A stretch of DNA of 64,000 bases from positions 569,640-633,639 of the forward strand of contig RCMX01000001.1 of the NCBI GenBank assembly GCA_004348925.1, given 5' to 3'. Positions within the stretch are counted from its first letter, which is position 1; every line of letters begins with the position of its first letter. The position numbers and the translations under genes are program-made. Below the pieces are notes generated by a model. It worked only from the letters and a program-made list of their open reading frames with translations. It did no database searches and was not told the DNA's origin. The DNA is from Actinomycetota bacterium (GTDB lineage Bacteria; Actinomycetota; Coriobacteriia; Anaerosomatales; Anaerosomataceae). Positions 24,108 to 32,696 of this stretch are shown here, piece after piece.

Positions 24108-24959
24108 ATGGGCAAGGTCGGAATCGTCTGCGATAGCACCTGCGATATGGGCCCTCAGTGGCTCGCCGAGAACGACGTCGTGATGGTTCCGCTGAAGGTC
24201 CTCTTCGGCGAGGAGTCATACCTCGATTGGGTCGACTTCACGCCGCCCACCTTCTTCGAGAAGCTCGCCTCGGCACCGGTGCTCCCGAAGACATCGCAGC
24301 CGTCACCCGCCGACTTCGCCGCCGTCTACGAGAACCTTGCCGAGCAGGGCTGTGACGAGATCGTGTCGATACACCTCACGGCTGCGCTCTCGGGTACCTT
24401 CGAGTCGGCTACCATGGCCGCGTCCGGCTGCCGGATACCGGTTCGCGTCATCGATACCCTCACGGTCTCGGCCGGCGAAGCGCTCGCCATCCTTGCTGCG
24501 CTCGATGCCCGGGCGGCAGGCGGCGATGGCGCCGCCATCGAAGCGGCCGCACGTCACGTCGTCGAGACCAGCACGATCCTATTCGCACTCGACACCCTCG
24601 AGTTCCTCGTGAAGGGTGGCCGGGCAGGCAAGGCGAAGGGACTCGCTGCCTCACTGCTGAACATCAAACCCGTTCTCACTTTCAATCATGAAGGCACGAT
24701 CGAGCCGTTCAAGAACGTGAAGGGCACCAAAAAGGCGGTCGGGGAGATCGCGGCCGCGATCGCCGAGGCCTCCAAGGGCGGTCCCGTCAAGGTCGCCTTC
24801 CTGCATTCGATGGCTCCGGAGCTGGCAGAGCAGCTACGCGCGGAGATCGATCGACTCGGCGGCACGTACGAGGTCATCCACACCACCTCGGTCGGTGCGG
24901 TCATCGGTACGTATGCGGGACCCGGCGCGGTCGGCGCCGCCTTCTGCCCGGCCTGGTGA
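24108..24959 (+). CDS. fakB: DegV-family fatty-acid-binding protein (FakB-like)
   Basis: The 283-residue protein has the DegV signature: GIVCDSTCDM at the N-terminus, PKTSQPSPADF near residue 64, and SIHLTAALSGTFESA near 87. A later block has KGGRAGKAKGLAASLLNIKPVL. DegV proteins hold a fatty acid carboxylate in a buried pocket and present it to FakA. GAAGGGG precedes the ATG. It follows fakA by 37 bases, which supports the FakAB pairing. The symbol is assigned by family and context, and the chain preference is unknown. Confidence 0.9.
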   Translation: MGKVGIVCDSTCDMGPQWLAENDVVMVPLKVLFGEESYLDWVDFTPPTFFEKLASAPVLPKTSQPSPADFAAVYENLAEQGCDEIVSIHLTAALSGTFESATMAASGCRIPVRVIDTLTVSAGEALAILAALDARAAGGDGAAIEAAARHVVETSTILFALDTLEFLVKGGRAGKAKGLAASLLNIKPVLTFNHEGTIEPFKNVKGTKKAVGEIAAAIAEASKGGPVKVAFLHSMAPELAEQLRAEIDRLGGTYEVIHTTSVGAVIGTYAGPGAVGAAFCPAW

Positions 24960-24969
24960 CGACTGCCCT

Positions 24970-27093
24970 ATGGCTGCCGAAAGCGAGCGCTGCACCGCGA
25001 CAGCCGCGAATCCGGCGGTTCGGGCTCTGTGGTCGCATCCCGTTTCGGATGTCCGTCTTGTCGATGCTCGGCGCTTCGAGGCGCTCTCGAAGGCGGGCAT
25101 CGCACGTGTAGAGGACCTTATCCTCCACTATCCGTTTCGGTACCTCGACCTCTCGACAGCAGGTGCCATCAGGGAGGTGCCGCTCGGCGATGACGCCACG
25201 GTCGTCGGTGTCGTCCGTGATGTACGGGTCAAGCGACCGCGTCAGCGCCTCACGATCACGGAAGTCGCGATCGCCGACGACACGGGTGTCGTAGTCGGCG
25301 TCTGGTTCAACCAGCCGTATATAGCGCAGCGCATCAAGGTCGATGACCGCGTCGCCATGGCGGGCCGCCTCGAGATGGACTTCGGGCTCAAGCAGATGAA
25401 GACGCCGTTTCTCGAGCGTTTGGATGCCGAGGATGGACCGTCCCAACTCGGCCGCATCCTCCCGGTCCACCGTGCTACCGAGGGAGTCTCGCCCAACTGG
25501 ATGCGGCGCCTCGTCCTCGAAGCGCTGTCGCTCGCTGGCGACGTGCCCGACCCGTTGCCCGCAGCGCTGCGCGTGCGTCGGCAGCTTCCCTCGCTGCGCC
25601 ACTCCTTGCGTGCGATCCATTTTCCTCGGGCCCTCTCGGAAGTCGATGGCGCGCGACGAAGGCTTGCGTACGGAGAGCTGTTCACCCTCCAGCTTGCGAT
25701 GGCACTGCGACGGCATCGTGTGGTGGGGGAGTCGCCCGGGCATTCGCACACAGTGGACGGCGAGCGCATGCACGGGCTCCTCGCCGCACTTCCGTTCAAG
25801 CTGACGTCGGACCAGTCCTCGGCGTTGGCGGAAGTGCTCGCCGACATGGGCAGGCCAGCGCCGATGAACCGCATGCTGCTTGGCGATGTCGGCACCGGCA
25901 AGACGGCCGTCGCGGCGTGCGCGCTGGCGGCTGTGGCTGACTCGGGCACACAGGCAGCGATGATGGCCCCCACCGAGGTCCTCGCGGCGCAATACGCAGG
26001 GAAGGTCGGCCCGCTGCTCGATGCGATCGGCGTGCGGTGGTGTCTACTCACCGGCTCCACATCGCCCACTGCGCGGCGGCAGCACCTCAGGGAGCTCGCT
26101 GACGGCTCGGTGACCGTCGCGTTCGGTACGCACGCTCTCATCCAGGACGATGTCACGTACGACCATCTGACACTCGCCATCGTCGACGAGCAGCATCGCT
26201 TCGGCGTTCAGCAACGCCTTGCCCTGCGCCGCAAAGGCGAGGCCGCCGACCTCTTGGTCATGACAGCCACTCCGATCCCGAGAAGCCTTGCCCTCACCCT
26301 GTACGGAGACCTCGACACGTCGTACTTGCGGGAACGGCCGGGTGACCGTGGGCCGGAGCACATCCGCACCCGGCTCGTGAATGCGACACATCGGGCGGCC
26401 GCATATGATGTCGTTCGCGCCGCGGTCGCAGCGGGACGTCAGGCGTATGTCGTCTGTGCGCTCATCGATGAGTCGGATGCCGCCGAAGCCAGAGCGGCGA
26501 CCCGCGAAGCCGAGCGGTTACGAACCCGCGTATTCCCCGACCTCAGGGTCGGACTCCTGACCGGCAAGATGCGTCCCGCCGAGAAGAGCGCGGTGATGGA
26601 AGCGTTCCGTGACGGCGACGTCGATGTGCTCGTTTCGACCACCGTCATCGAGGTCGGCGTCGACGTGCCGAATGCGACGGTGATGATCGTCGAGGACGCC
26701 GAGCGATTCGGCCTTGCTCAACTGCACCAGCTGCGCGGCCGGATCGGTCGTGGCGAACACCCCGGCGAGTTCCTTGTCTTCGCTGACCCTCGAACCGAAG
26801 AAGGGCGTCAGCGCATGAAGGCCATCGCCTCAACGAGCGATGGCTTCGCCCTTGCCGAGGAGGACCTGAGACTTCGCGGTGAAGGCGAGTTGCTCGGCCA
26901 GCGGCAGAGCGGCTTGCCACGTCTGCGTCTTGCGTCGCTTGTGGATGATGCCGAGCTCCTTGAGATGGCGCGCGAAGACGCCCGCACGATCGTGGAGTCA
27001 GACCCGCATATGGAGCTCGCCGAGCACGCGCTTATCGCGATCGAAGCCCACGCGATGCTCGGTGATGACGAAGCGTGGGTGAAGAGCGGATGA
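24970..27093 (+). CDS. recG: ATP-dependent DNA helicase RecG
   Basis: RecG reverses stalled forks and remodels Holliday junctions. The 707-residue product has the N-terminal wedge/OB domain (about 50-160). Helicase motifs follow: Walker A LLGDVGTGKTAVA near residue 301, AIVDEQHRFG near 405, MTATPIPRSLALT near 428, and STTVIEVGVDVPNATVM near 556. The TRG-type end AQLHQLRGRIGRG is present. ATG 24970 was chosen, 10 bases after the degV stop; the ribosome-binding site is weak, so coupling is likely. Its stop overlaps rsmD in ATGA. Confidence 0.96.
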   Translation: MAAESERCTATAANPAVRALWSHPVSDVRLVDARRFEALSKAGIARVEDLILHYPFRYLDLSTAGAIREVPLGDDATVVGVVRDVRVKRPRQRLTITEVAIADDTGVVVGVWFNQPYIAQRIKVDDRVAMAGRLEMDFGLKQMKTPFLERLDAEDGPSQLGRILPVHRATEGVSPNWMRRLVLEALSLAGDVPDPLPAALRVRRQLPSLRHSLRAIHFPRALSEVDGARRRLAYGELFTLQLAMALRRHRVVGESPGHSHTVDGERMHGLLAALPFKLTSDQSSALAEVLADMGRPAPMNRMLLGDVGTGKTAVAACALAAVADSGTQAAMMAPTEVLAAQYAGKVGPLLDAIGVRWCLLTGSTSPTARRQHLRELADGSVTVAFGTHALIQDDVTYDHLTLAIVDEQHRFGVQQRLALRRKGEAADLLVMTATPIPRSLALTLYGDLDTSYLRERPGDRGPEHIRTRLVNATHRAAAYDVVRAAVAAGRQAYVVCALIDESDAAEARAATREAERLRTRVFPDLRVGLLTGKMRPAEKSAVMEAFRDGDVDVLVSTTVIEVGVDVPNATVMIVEDAERFGLAQLHQLRGRIGRGEHPGEFLVFADPRTEEGRQRMKAIASTSDGFALAEEDLRLRGEGELLGQRQSGLPRLRLASLVDDAELLEMAREDARTIVESDPHMELAEHALIAIEAHAMLGDDEAWVKSG

Positions 27094-27665
27094 GGATCGT
27101 GGCAGGCGAGTGGCGCGGAAGAGCGATCGCGGCGCCGAAAGGATCGGCTACCCGTCCCACATCGGATCGCGTGCGCGAGGCGGTCTTCTCGGCCATACGT
27201 TCACGCATCGGAGACTTCTCCGGCTGCAGGGTGCTCGACGCGTTCGCCGGCTCGGGGGCGCTCGCATTCGAAGCGCTCTCGCGTGGCGCATGCTCGGCGG
27301 TTCTCATCGAGCCGGACCGCGACGCACGCGACGCGATCGCACGCAATGCGACTGCACTGGGGGCCACCGGCTCCATCGCGGTTCTTCCCGGCGACGCGTT
27401 CCGGCTCTCGGAACGCGGCATCAACGGCGGTCCGTTCGCGTTGCTCTTTCTCGACCCTCCCTATAGAATCGTTCCGGCGCAGGTCAGCAGCCTTCTCGGC
27501 GGGCTCGCCAACGCTGGATCGCTGGTTGAGGGGGCGCTCGTGATATACGAGCACGCGGCCGGCGTTGACCCTGAATGGCCGACGGGATTCGACTCGCAAG
27601 GTGATCGGCGGTATGGCACCACCGCGGTGTCATACGCCACGTACGAAGGGAAGCAGTCGTCGTGA
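27090..27665 (+). CDS. rsmD: 16S rRNA (guanine-966-N2)-methyltransferase
   Basis: The 191-residue protein has the RsmD start RIVAGEWRGRAIAAP, followed by RPTSDRVREAVFSAI. The SAM-binding strand is VLDAFAGSGALAFEALSRGA, and the catalytic motif is LLFLDPPY. It methylates a guanine in the small-subunit P-site region. The ATG at 27090 overlaps the recG stop, and its own stop overlaps the coaD GTG; rsmD-coaD is a widely conserved pair. Confidence 0.96.
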   Translation: MRIVAGEWRGRAIAAPKGSATRPTSDRVREAVFSAIRSRIGDFSGCRVLDAFAGSGALAFEALSRGACSAVLIEPDRDARDAIARNATALGATGSIAVLPGDAFRLSERGINGGPFALLFLDPPYRIVPAQVSSLLGGLANAGSLVEGALVIYEHAAGVDPEWPTGFDSQGDRRYGTTAVSYATYEGKQSS

Positions 27666-28153
27666 AGCGCGCGCTCTGCCCCGGTACGTTCGATCCGGTC
27701 ACCTCCGGCCATCTTGATATCATCGTCCGGGCGGCCAGCATCTTCGACGAAGTCGTCGTCGGCGTCGCCTTGAGTCCCGAGAAGGGCGGCGGTCCGCTCT
27801 TCTCGGCCGAAGAGCGCGTCGGGTTCATCTCGGAAGCGGTGTCACATCTTCCCAACGTGATTGTGCGACCTTTTGATACACTTCTAGTAGACTTCGCACA
27901 GAAGATGGAAGCGCGGGTCATCATCAAGGGTCTCCGCGCGGTCACGGACTTTGAACACGAGTTCCAGATGGCACAGCTCAACTACCGTCTGGACGAGAAC
28001 ATCGAGACGATGTTCATCATGTCGATTCCCGAGTTCGCGTACCTGAGTTCTTCCGCGGTGAAGGAGATAGCCCGGCACGGAGGTTCTGTCCGAGGACTTG
28101 TGCCAGATGCAGTATGTGAGGCTTTGGCCGCACGCTTGAAGCAGTCCCGATAG
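27662..28153 (+). CDS. coaD: phosphopantetheine adenylyltransferase
   Basis: It catalyses the fourth step of coenzyme A synthesis, joining AMP to 4'-phosphopantetheine. The 163-residue product has CPGTFDPVTSGHLDII (residues 6-21, with the TxGH nucleotide motif), KGLRAVTDFEHEFQMA, and SIPEFAYLSSSAVKEI, where the last serine block contacts ATP. The GTG start lies in GTGA with the rsmD stop. CoA supply suits the downstream lipid cluster. Confidence 0.97.
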   Translation: MKRALCPGTFDPVTSGHLDIIVRAASIFDEVVVGVALSPEKGGGPLFSAEERVGFISEAVSHLPNVIVRPFDTLLVDFAQKMEARVIIKGLRAVTDFEHEFQMAQLNYRLDENIETMFIMSIPEFAYLSSSAVKEIARHGGSVRGLVPDAVCEALAARLKQSR

Positions 28154-28167
28154 GGAGGTACAGCACG

Positions 28168-28626
28168 ATGGATATCATGGCGCTCATCGATCGGATCGAA
28201 GAACTGCTCGACTCCGGTCGCAATGTGCCGTTCTCGGCAAACAAGATGGTCGACCCTGACAAGGTGTACGAGATCATCGACGAGATCCGCGCGAATTTCC
28301 CTGACGAGCTAAAGCAGGCTCGCTGGATCGTCAAAGAGCGCCAGGAGATGCTTGAAGAGGCCGAGAAGGAAGCGAACCGCATCCTCGAAGAGGCGCGCGA
28401 CCGCGCCCAGGCCATCGCAAGCGATCAGGAGATCGTGAAGCTCGCCGAGCAGCAGGCGGCCGACATCCTCGACAACGCGCGCGCCCGTGAGCGCGAGATC
28501 CGCCTCGGTGCCGAGGACTACGCCGACGAGATGCTGGCGAACCTTGAAGTGAACCTCGGCAAGCTTCTTACTGCCGTGCAGCGCGGTCGCGACAGGCTTC
28601 AGGGAAAGGTCGGGCAGCGTGGCTGA
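28168..28626 (+). CDS. coiled-coil protein resembling SepIVA/DivIVA-type factors
   Basis: The 152-residue protein has a short N-terminal helical domain (MALIDRIEELLDSGRNVPFS, then DPDKVYEIIDEIR) and a long charged coiled coil from about residue 50 to the end, rich in E, R, A and Q. There is no membrane segment. In mycobacteria the gene just before DUF177 and rnc encodes SepIVA, a DivIVA-domain septation factor. Position, size and coiled coil match here, so a role in polar growth or septation is inferred. GGGAGG precedes the ATG, and it overlaps the DUF177 gene by 8 bases. Confidence 0.75.
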   Translation: MDIMALIDRIEELLDSGRNVPFSANKMVDPDKVYEIIDEIRANFPDELKQARWIVKERQEMLEEAEKEANRILEEARDRAQAIASDQEIVKLAEQQAADILDNARAREREIRLGAEDYADEMLANLEVNLGKLLTAVQRGRDRLQGKVGQRG

Positions 28627-29167
28627 GGCCACACCTGACCAGCTCACGATCGACGTCGCGGCGATAGTAGACGAACTTGCAGACACGATCGACGTCGAGC
28701 TCGCGTTTCCGCTCGCGCCCATCACGCTCGGTACCGAGGAGTTCGTGCCCGTAGCGCCAGCCCGTGTCGACGTTACACTCACCTACGCGGGAACGGGCAT
28801 CGTTGCGAGCGGCACCATCACCGCCGACCTCGCGGCCACCTGCTCCCGGTGCCTGCAGGAGTTCGTCATGAGCGCGACCGGTGAGGTAGAGGGTTTCTAT
28901 GTTCGCCCTGGTACCGAAGCAGAGATCCCCGAAGAACAGGAAGCCGAGCTGATCGTCGGCCGTGATATCGACCTGCTGCCCGCACTTCGAGCAGCGCTCG
29001 TTCTCGCACTCCCGTTCGCGCCCGTTCACGACGAGGACTGCATGGGCATCTGCCCGACGTGTGGAGCCGATCGCTCCACGGGACCATGCGAATGCACGCC
29101 CGATCTATCGCTGTCGCCGTTCGCCATGCTCAAGGACATCATCACCGACGATGCGGATGATGCCTGA
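28619..29167 (+). CDS. yceD: DUF177/YceD-family zinc-binding protein
   Basis: The 182-residue protein carries the DUF177 core: TADLAATCSRCLQEF with CxxC near residue 82, DIDLLPALRAALVLALPFAP, and a second cysteine group in CMGICPTCGADRSTGPCEC. Several cysteines could bind zinc. The family almost always precedes rpmF, as here, and in other bacteria is linked to 23S rRNA or L32 metabolism. The GTG start overlaps the coiled-coil gene, and AGGGAAAGG lies upstream. Confidence 0.92.
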   Translation: MAEATPDQLTIDVAAIVDELADTIDVELAFPLAPITLGTEEFVPVAPARVDVTLTYAGTGIVASGTITADLAATCSRCLQEFVMSATGEVEGFYVRPGTEAEIPEEQEAELIVGRDIDLLPALRAALVLALPFAPVHDEDCMGICPTCGADRSTGPCECTPDLSLSPFAMLKDIITDDADDA

Positions 29168-29171
29168 ATCC

Positions 29172-29202
29172 TTGCCCGGACGTAGCAAGCGTGTGCTATA
29201 GT
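29172..29202 (+). promoter_or_regulatory. possible rpmF promoter
   Basis: TTGCCC (29172-29177) and TATAGT (29197-29202) are 19 bases apart, just after the DUF177 stop. The -10 matches five of six positions. The rpmF ATG lies 88 bases downstream. Confidence 0.5.
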
Positions 29203-29290
29203 GTCGCTTTGCGCCACGACCCCGGTCGTCGCATAATCATGTTGCAGCTAGTGCACCGACCTCCGGTGCCTTGAAGGGAGAATCACCAGC

Positions 29291-29467
29291 ATGCCAGTGC
29301 CCAAGAGGAAAACGGGTCGCTCCGTCACGAACTCGCGCCGTTCTTCGCACAAGCTTGAGGCGCCCGCGCGCTCGGTGTGCCCGCAGTGCCACCAGGTCAA
29401 GCTCCCGCACCGCGTGTGCGGCGAGTGCGGGTACTACGATGGCAAGGAGATCGTCGAGACGGATTAG
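29291..29467 (+). CDS. rpmF: 50S ribosomal protein L32
   Basis: The 58-residue product begins PVPKRKTGRSVTNSRRSSHK, the L32 start. It has two cysteine pairs, CPQC and CGEC, forming the zinc-ribbon end with HRVCGECGYYDGKEI. AAGGGAGAA precedes the ATG. It follows DUF177, the usual partner, and ends just before a hairpin. Together with the CxxC-bearing L28 at 21.6 kb, this genome carries zinc-binding versions of at least two ribosomal proteins. Confidence 0.97.
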   Translation: MPVPKRKTGRSVTNSRRSSHKLEAPARSVCPQCHQVKLPHRVCGECGYYDGKEIVETD

Positions 29468-29470
29468 CGC

Positions 29471-29493
29471 ACAGCGCCCCCCTGGGGCGCTGT
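29471..29493 (+). terminator. hairpin after rpmF
   Basis: A 10-bp perfect stem (29471-29480 with 29484-29493) closes a 3-base loop four bases past the rpmF stop. The tail is TCCGTTC, so it is U-poor. It may reduce, rather than stop, transcription into the acyl-CoA synthetase gene. Confidence 0.7.
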
Positions 29494-29518
29494 TCCGTTC
29501 AGGGGAGGATGAGCGTCG

Positions 29519-31612
29519 GTGCTCGATGAGTTCTTCTCTCCTCGTTCAGTAGCAGTGGTCGGCGTTTCCCGCGAAGAGGGGAAGGTCGGCCACTACATAT
29601 TCGACAACCTTTTCGAGGCCGGATTCCTCGGCGCGGTCTATCCGGTCAACCCGAAGGCCGCCGAGGTGCACGGGCATGTGTGCTACCCGAGCGTCATGGA
29701 CATTCCCGATCCCATCGATCTCGCGATCATCGTGGTACCCGCGAATGCGGTCACAGCCGTCATCGACGAGTGCGGGCAGCGCGGCATCAAGGCCGTCATC
29801 GTGATTTCCGCAGGGTTCAAGGAGACCGGGCCTGCGGGCGCCGCACTCGAGCGCGAGATGCTCGCAGCGGCTGCAACGCACGGTATCCGCATCCTTGGCC
29901 CGAACTGCCTCGGACTCATCTCTACATCGAGCAAGCTCAATGCGTCTTTCGCCCCATCGATGCCGCAGCAGGGGACGATCGCGTTCATGTCGCAGTCGGG
30001 TGCGCTCGGCACCGCAGTGCTCGACTGGGCGGCCGGTGAGGGGATCGGGCTTTCGCGATTCGTGTCGCTCGGCAACAAGGCCGACGTGTCCGAGGTCGAC
30101 CTCGTGCGGGCGTGGGCCGAGGATCCCGATACCTCGGTCGTCGCTGCGTACCTGGAAGCCGTCAGCGACGGCCGCGCGTTCGTCGAGGCTGCCTCGCAGC
30201 TCTCGGCGAAGAAACCGATCATCGCCCTCAAAGCCGGGGGTTCGGACGCCGGTGCCCGAGCGGTATCCTCGCACACCGGCAGTCTTGCGGGCTCCGAGCA
30301 GGCGTACGACGCCGCGTTCCGCAAGGCCGGCATCATCCGTGCGCGGTCGGTGCTCGAGCTGTTCGACTTCGCGGTCGGGTTTGCCCGCCAGCCGCTTCCC
30401 GAAGGGCCCGGCCTCGTCATCCTCACCAACGCCGGCGGCCCGGCCATACTCGCCACAGACGCGTGCGAGCGCTCCGGCGTCGGTCTTGCATCCCTTGAGC
30501 CCGAGACGATCGCGGCGCTACGCGAGGCGTTGCCTCCTGCCGCAGCTCTGTACAACCCGGTCGACGTGCTGGGAGACGCACCCCCCGAGCGCTACGAGAC
30601 GGCGGGCGCTATTCTGGCGAAGGACCCTAACGTCAGGGCTATCCTCGTGATCCTCACACCCCAGGCTATGACGCGTGCGGCCGAGACGGCCCATGCCATC
30701 GTTCGCCTGTCGCAGCGCTCGGGACTGCCCGTCTTCACGAGCTTCATGGGCAAAGGAGCCATAGCCGGGGCGATTCCCGTGTTGCGGGATGGCCTCGTAC
30801 CACAGTTCGACTTCCCCGAACGCGCTGTCGCCACGCTGGGGGCGATGCTGCAGCACCGGCGGCAGCTCGACGCACCTCCGACAGCGCCGCCGGTGATCTC
30901 GGCAGAAACGCAGGTCGTCCGCGATGCGATCGACCACGCGCAGGCTGCCGGGCGCACCTTCATCACCGAACAGTCGGCAGCACGTATCGCCGAAGCGTAC
31001 GGCATTCGTGTGCCCGCGGGGGGCATCGCGAAGGATCTTGCGGCGGCGCGCCTACTGGCGGCTGATGTCGGCTATCCCGTCGTGCTTAAGATCGCCAGTC
31101 CTGACATCTTGCACAAGTCCGATATCGGCGGCATCCGGGTTGGAATCGAATCGGAGAACGAGCTCGACGACGCCTACGACGACATCATCCGCAGCGTTCG
31201 CGCGCGCATGGAGGATGCTCAGATCTGGGGTGTCACCGTACAGCGGATGCTGGACCCGGGCCGCGAGGTGATCATCGGCGTGAACCGGGACCCGCAATTC
31301 GGGCCGCTTCTCATGTTCGGCCTTGGTGGGATCTACGTTGAAGTCATGAAGGACGTCACCTTCAGGCTCTGCCCGGTCACCACCGAGGAAGCGCGCGAGA
31401 TGCTGTCCGAGATCCGCGGCTTCGGACTGCTGCGCGGTGCCCGAGGACAGCGCCCGGCCGACCTGGAGGCGGTAATCGATACCATCGTCCGCATCTCCGC
31501 GCTCGTCACGGACTTCCCGGAGATCACCGAACTCGACATCAATCCGCTCATCGTGGCTGACAAGGGAGCCGGCGCGATCGCCGCCGACATCCGCATCGGA
31601 ATCGGAGGATGA
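29519..31612 (+). CDS. ADP-forming acyl-CoA (acetyl-CoA) synthetase, fused alpha-beta
   Basis: The 697-residue protein joins both halves of the ADP-forming acetate-CoA ligase. It has a CoA-binding Rossmann domain (FFSPRSVAVVGVSREEGKVG), succinyl-CoA-ligase-like domains with the phospho-histidine in SSHTGSLAGSE near residue 255, and a C-terminal ATP-grasp domain (VGYPVVLKIASPDILHKSD). It interconverts acyl-CoA, ADP and phosphate with free acid, CoA and ATP, often an ATP-yielding step in fermenting anaerobes. GTG at 29519 follows AGGGGAGG. An ATG at 29510 reaches a stop at once. It overlaps the next gene. Confidence 0.93.
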   Translation: MLDEFFSPRSVAVVGVSREEGKVGHYIFDNLFEAGFLGAVYPVNPKAAEVHGHVCYPSVMDIPDPIDLAIIVVPANAVTAVIDECGQRGIKAVIVISAGFKETGPAGAALEREMLAAAATHGIRILGPNCLGLISTSSKLNASFAPSMPQQGTIAFMSQSGALGTAVLDWAAGEGIGLSRFVSLGNKADVSEVDLVRAWAEDPDTSVVAAYLEAVSDGRAFVEAASQLSAKKPIIALKAGGSDAGARAVSSHTGSLAGSEQAYDAAFRKAGIIRARSVLELFDFAVGFARQPLPEGPGLVILTNAGGPAILATDACERSGVGLASLEPETIAALREALPPAAALYNPVDVLGDAPPERYETAGAILAKDPNVRAILVILTPQAMTRAAETAHAIVRLSQRSGLPVFTSFMGKGAIAGAIPVLRDGLVPQFDFPERAVATLGAMLQHRRQLDAPPTAPPVISAETQVVRDAIDHAQAAGRTFITEQSAARIAEAYGIRVPAGGIAKDLAAARLLAADVGYPVVLKIASPDILHKSDIGGIRVGIESENELDDAYDDIIRSVRARMEDAQIWGVTVQRMLDPGREVIIGVNRDPQFGPLLMFGLGGIYVEVMKDVTFRLCPVTTEEAREMLSEIRGFGLLRGARGQRPADLEAVIDTIVRISALVTDFPEITELDINPLIVADKGAGAIAADIRIGIGG

Positions 31613-31614
31613 CC

Positions 31615-32682
31615 ATGCACTCGATCCTCGTAACGTCTACCGCCGCATACTCGGGCAAGAGCGGACTCTCTCTCGCGCTCATCGCGACGCTCGCTGCGCG
31701 CGGGCTGGATGTCGGCTACTTCAAGCCGTACGGCGCCATGCCGGTGACGGTGGACGGCGTTCTCACTGACCAGGACGCGCTCTACATCAACAGGACCCTG
31801 AGCCGCCCCGCTCCCGCCGAGGTCGTGTGCCCGGTGGTGCGGACGCAGGCGCTCATCGAAAGCGCGCTCGCGCACCGGTCGGGCGATCTGGTCGGGGCGG
31901 TCGGCGACGCATTTCGTACTTGTTCCGAGGGACGCGACGTCATGATCATCGAAGGACCAAGCGACCCCTTTCAGGCCTCATCGATCGGCCTTGCTGGTCC
32001 GGACCTCGCCGCGATGCTCGGAGCCCGGGTGCTGCTCGTCGACCGGCTTCATGGCAGCGACCTGCCCGACGCTGTCGTGTGCGAGTCACGGCGCCTGGGA
32101 ACGGTGCTCGGCGGCGTCATCTTCAACTGGGTCCACGAGTCACAGACCGATTTCCTGACCGGTCGGGTCATGCCGTATCTGGCATCCCGCCAGATCCCCG
32201 TGCTCGGCATGATCCCACACGACACCGCGCTGTCGTCCGTGACGGTGCGGGAGATCGTGGAAGCGCTCAGCGGAGCGGTGCTCTCGGCCGATGATCGCCT
32301 TGATGAGCCCGTCGAGACGTTCATGGTCGGCGCGATGGGGCAGGACAAGGCGCTGCGATTCTTCCGCCGCAAGGCGCGCAAGGCGGTCATCACGGGCGGT
32401 GACCGTGCGGATGTTCAGCTCGCCGCACTCGAGACCAACACACGCTGCATCATCCTCACCGGCAACCTTCCGCCGTCGTCGCTTGTGCTTTCGCGTGCCG
32501 AGGAACTCGGTGTGCCGATCCTGCTCGTTGATACCGATACCCTCACGGCGGTCGAGAAGATGGAGCGCTTGATGGGTCATACGCGTCTTCACGATGCCGC
32601 GAAGGCTGGTAGAATACGCGAGATGTTCGAGCGCTCTGTCGATGTCGACGCGCTCATGAAGGCGTTCGATATCGTCCGCTGA
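31615..32682 (+). CDS. BioD-like P-loop and DRTGG domain protein (Pta N-terminal type)
   Basis: The 355-residue protein starts HSILVTSTAAYSGKSGLSLAL, a P-loop of the dethiobiotin-synthetase-like fold seen at the N-terminus of long phosphotransacetylases. It continues with a DRTGG domain (about 215-325) containing FMVGAMGQDKALRFF and KAVITGGDRADVQLAAL. The acetyltransferase domain itself is absent. ATG 31615 is preferred over 31609 because GGAGG (31604-31608) touches the earlier codon. Such proteins often accompany ADP-forming acyl-CoA synthetases and may sense metabolites. The exact function is unknown. Confidence 0.83.
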   Translation: MHSILVTSTAAYSGKSGLSLALIATLAARGLDVGYFKPYGAMPVTVDGVLTDQDALYINRTLSRPAPAEVVCPVVRTQALIESALAHRSGDLVGAVGDAFRTCSEGRDVMIIEGPSDPFQASSIGLAGPDLAAMLGARVLLVDRLHGSDLPDAVVCESRRLGTVLGGVIFNWVHESQTDFLTGRVMPYLASRQIPVLGMIPHDTALSSVTVREIVEALSGAVLSADDRLDEPVETFMVGAMGQDKALRFFRRKARKAVITGGDRADVQLAALETNTRCIILTGNLPPSSLVLSRAEELGVPILLVDTDTLTAVEKMERLMGHTRLHDAAKAGRIREMFERSVDVDALMKAFDIVR

Positions 32683-32696
32683 CCCCGGGAGCCACC

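Noticed and set aside
22907-24139. Open frame of 410 codons on the minus strand
   Set aside because: It is antisense to fakA and has no recognisable motif or ribosome-binding site.
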